In this document: one piece after another, positions 63,719-64,000 of the stretch | Layout of the letters: each line of letters starts with the position of its first letter | Numbering within the stretch: position 1 is the first letter of the stretch | NCBI RefSeq assembly: GCF_046244385.1 | Contig: NZ_CP176366.1 | Location: 1,736,001-1,800,000 of the forward strand | Reading direction: 5' to 3' | DNA from: Methanospirillum stamsii | GTDB lineage: Archaea; Halobacteriota; Methanomicrobia; Methanomicrobiales; Methanospirillaceae | DNA length: 64,000 bases | The notes under the pieces: generated by a model | What the model saw: only the letters and a program-made list of their open reading frames with translations | The model's database searches: none | Told to the model about the DNA's origin: nothing | Program-made: the position numbers and the translations under genes

Positions 63719-64000
63719 TTAAAACCCACTAGACCTTTCACCGGTATATTTTTTGATATACGCAAGTGTTGATTCTATTGTTTCCAGCAGAGTTGGTGTG
63801 TATTCAAGAATATCATGAAAAAGCTGAATAATATCATCCTGCTGGTATTCATGCACAATGGCATTCCTTATCTCCCTGATATTCTTTAAATCCTGAGCAG
63901 AATGAATGAACCCCCGTTTCTCGGCACGGTTAATCCGGTCAAGAACACTTCCATCTGGTTCCAGTTCAATAAGACTGATGGTTCGCAGCATCTGCTGAAT
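63719..64000 (-). CDS. HepT-like HEPN protein, 5' end outside window
   Basis: The frame is open through the right edge of the window, so the start and any MntA-type partner are missing. The visible part is helical and contains the RX4HXY motif (RNAIVHEY) of HepT-type RNases near its middle. The ATG at 63991 is in frame but may be internal. This would be the second HepT-like gene in the window; unlike the one at 18 kb it shows no internal stop. Confidence 0.65.
   Translation of the reverse strand: MQQMLRTISLIELEPDGSVLDRINRAEKRGFIHSAQDLKNIREIRNAIVHEYQQDDIIQLFHDILEYTPTLLETIESTLAYIKKYTGERSSGF

Noticed and set aside
1..64000. CRISPR arrays, cas genes and rRNA
   Set aside because: No regularly spaced direct repeats, Cas motifs or rRNA sequence were seen on reading through.

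Overview
The window looks like chromosomal DNA of a methanogenic archaeon of the order Methanomicrobiales, most likely a Methanospirillum relative. Supporting signs are a methanogenesis marker 8 (DUF2099) gene, archaeal transcription factor TFE, the archaeal tRNA ribose methylase aTrm56, a hydrogenase maturation protease, TATA-box promoters, GGTGA/GAGG-type ribosome binding sites, and many PKD, PEGA, DUF3821, TPR and clostripain-like surface proteins. The genus is inferred from gene style; no 16S or mcr gene is present.

Layout. 1-8.4 kb: the end of a TPR protein, two tandem secreted C11 (clostripain-like) peptidases, a ROK sugar kinase, a KefB/TrkA-type antiporter and a SIMPL protein. 8.5-11.4 kb: a tightly overlapping information-processing operon (wHTH, aTrm56, ATP-grasp ligase, TFE, HD-domain protein), faced by an ACT-domain regulator. 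12.1-18.6 kb: an accessory region. A tRNA-Leu(GAG) gene is followed by a decayed integrated element (integrase N-terminus fused by deletion to a replication ATPase). Next comes a three-gene STAS/GHKL-ATPase, STAS-like and PIN-nuclease operon, whose ATPase gene is split by a 127-bp MITE. Then come a candidate small RNA, two unknown genes with a clear promoter, and a MntA/HepT toxin-antitoxin pair whose HepT has an in-frame amber codon.

19.5-36.5 kb: a sensor histidine kinase, a PP2C phosphatase, a solute-binding/Cache sensor, marker 8, and a long minus-strand run of envelope proteins (pilin-like/PKD pair, SHOCT-TPR protein, DUF3821, PEGA, Cache lipoprotein). 37.2-44.5 kb: an IS110 transposase, a hemerythrin, a PAS-rich regulator, a response-regulator/degenerate-kinase hybrid and a SLOG protein. 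44.7-49.5 kb: an oxygen and peroxide defence cluster (rubrerythrin, iron-sulfur flavoproteins, rubredoxin-like and desulforedoxin-like proteins, peroxiredoxin), with RadC embedded. 49.5-52.8 kb: an MrfB/MrfA-like DNA repair pair. 53.9-58.7 kb: a VWA / PP2C / kinase triad of the TerY-P type with an unusually large kinase. 58.8-61.8 kb: two tandem paralogous wHTH-PAS-GAF sensors. The window ends with a 5'-nucleotidase and a partial HepT-like gene.

The best candidates for incompletely described systems are the STAS-ATPase / STAS-like / PIN operon (14.4-16.4 kb), which looks like a partner-switching module controlling a nuclease, and the VWA-PP2C-kinase triad, whose 1111-residue kinase carries three beta-rich repeats, an active-looking kinase domain and a second, degenerate kinase-like domain ending in a zinc knuckle. 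No CRISPR array, rRNA or cas gene was seen. Functions are assigned from recognised motifs; no database search was run.
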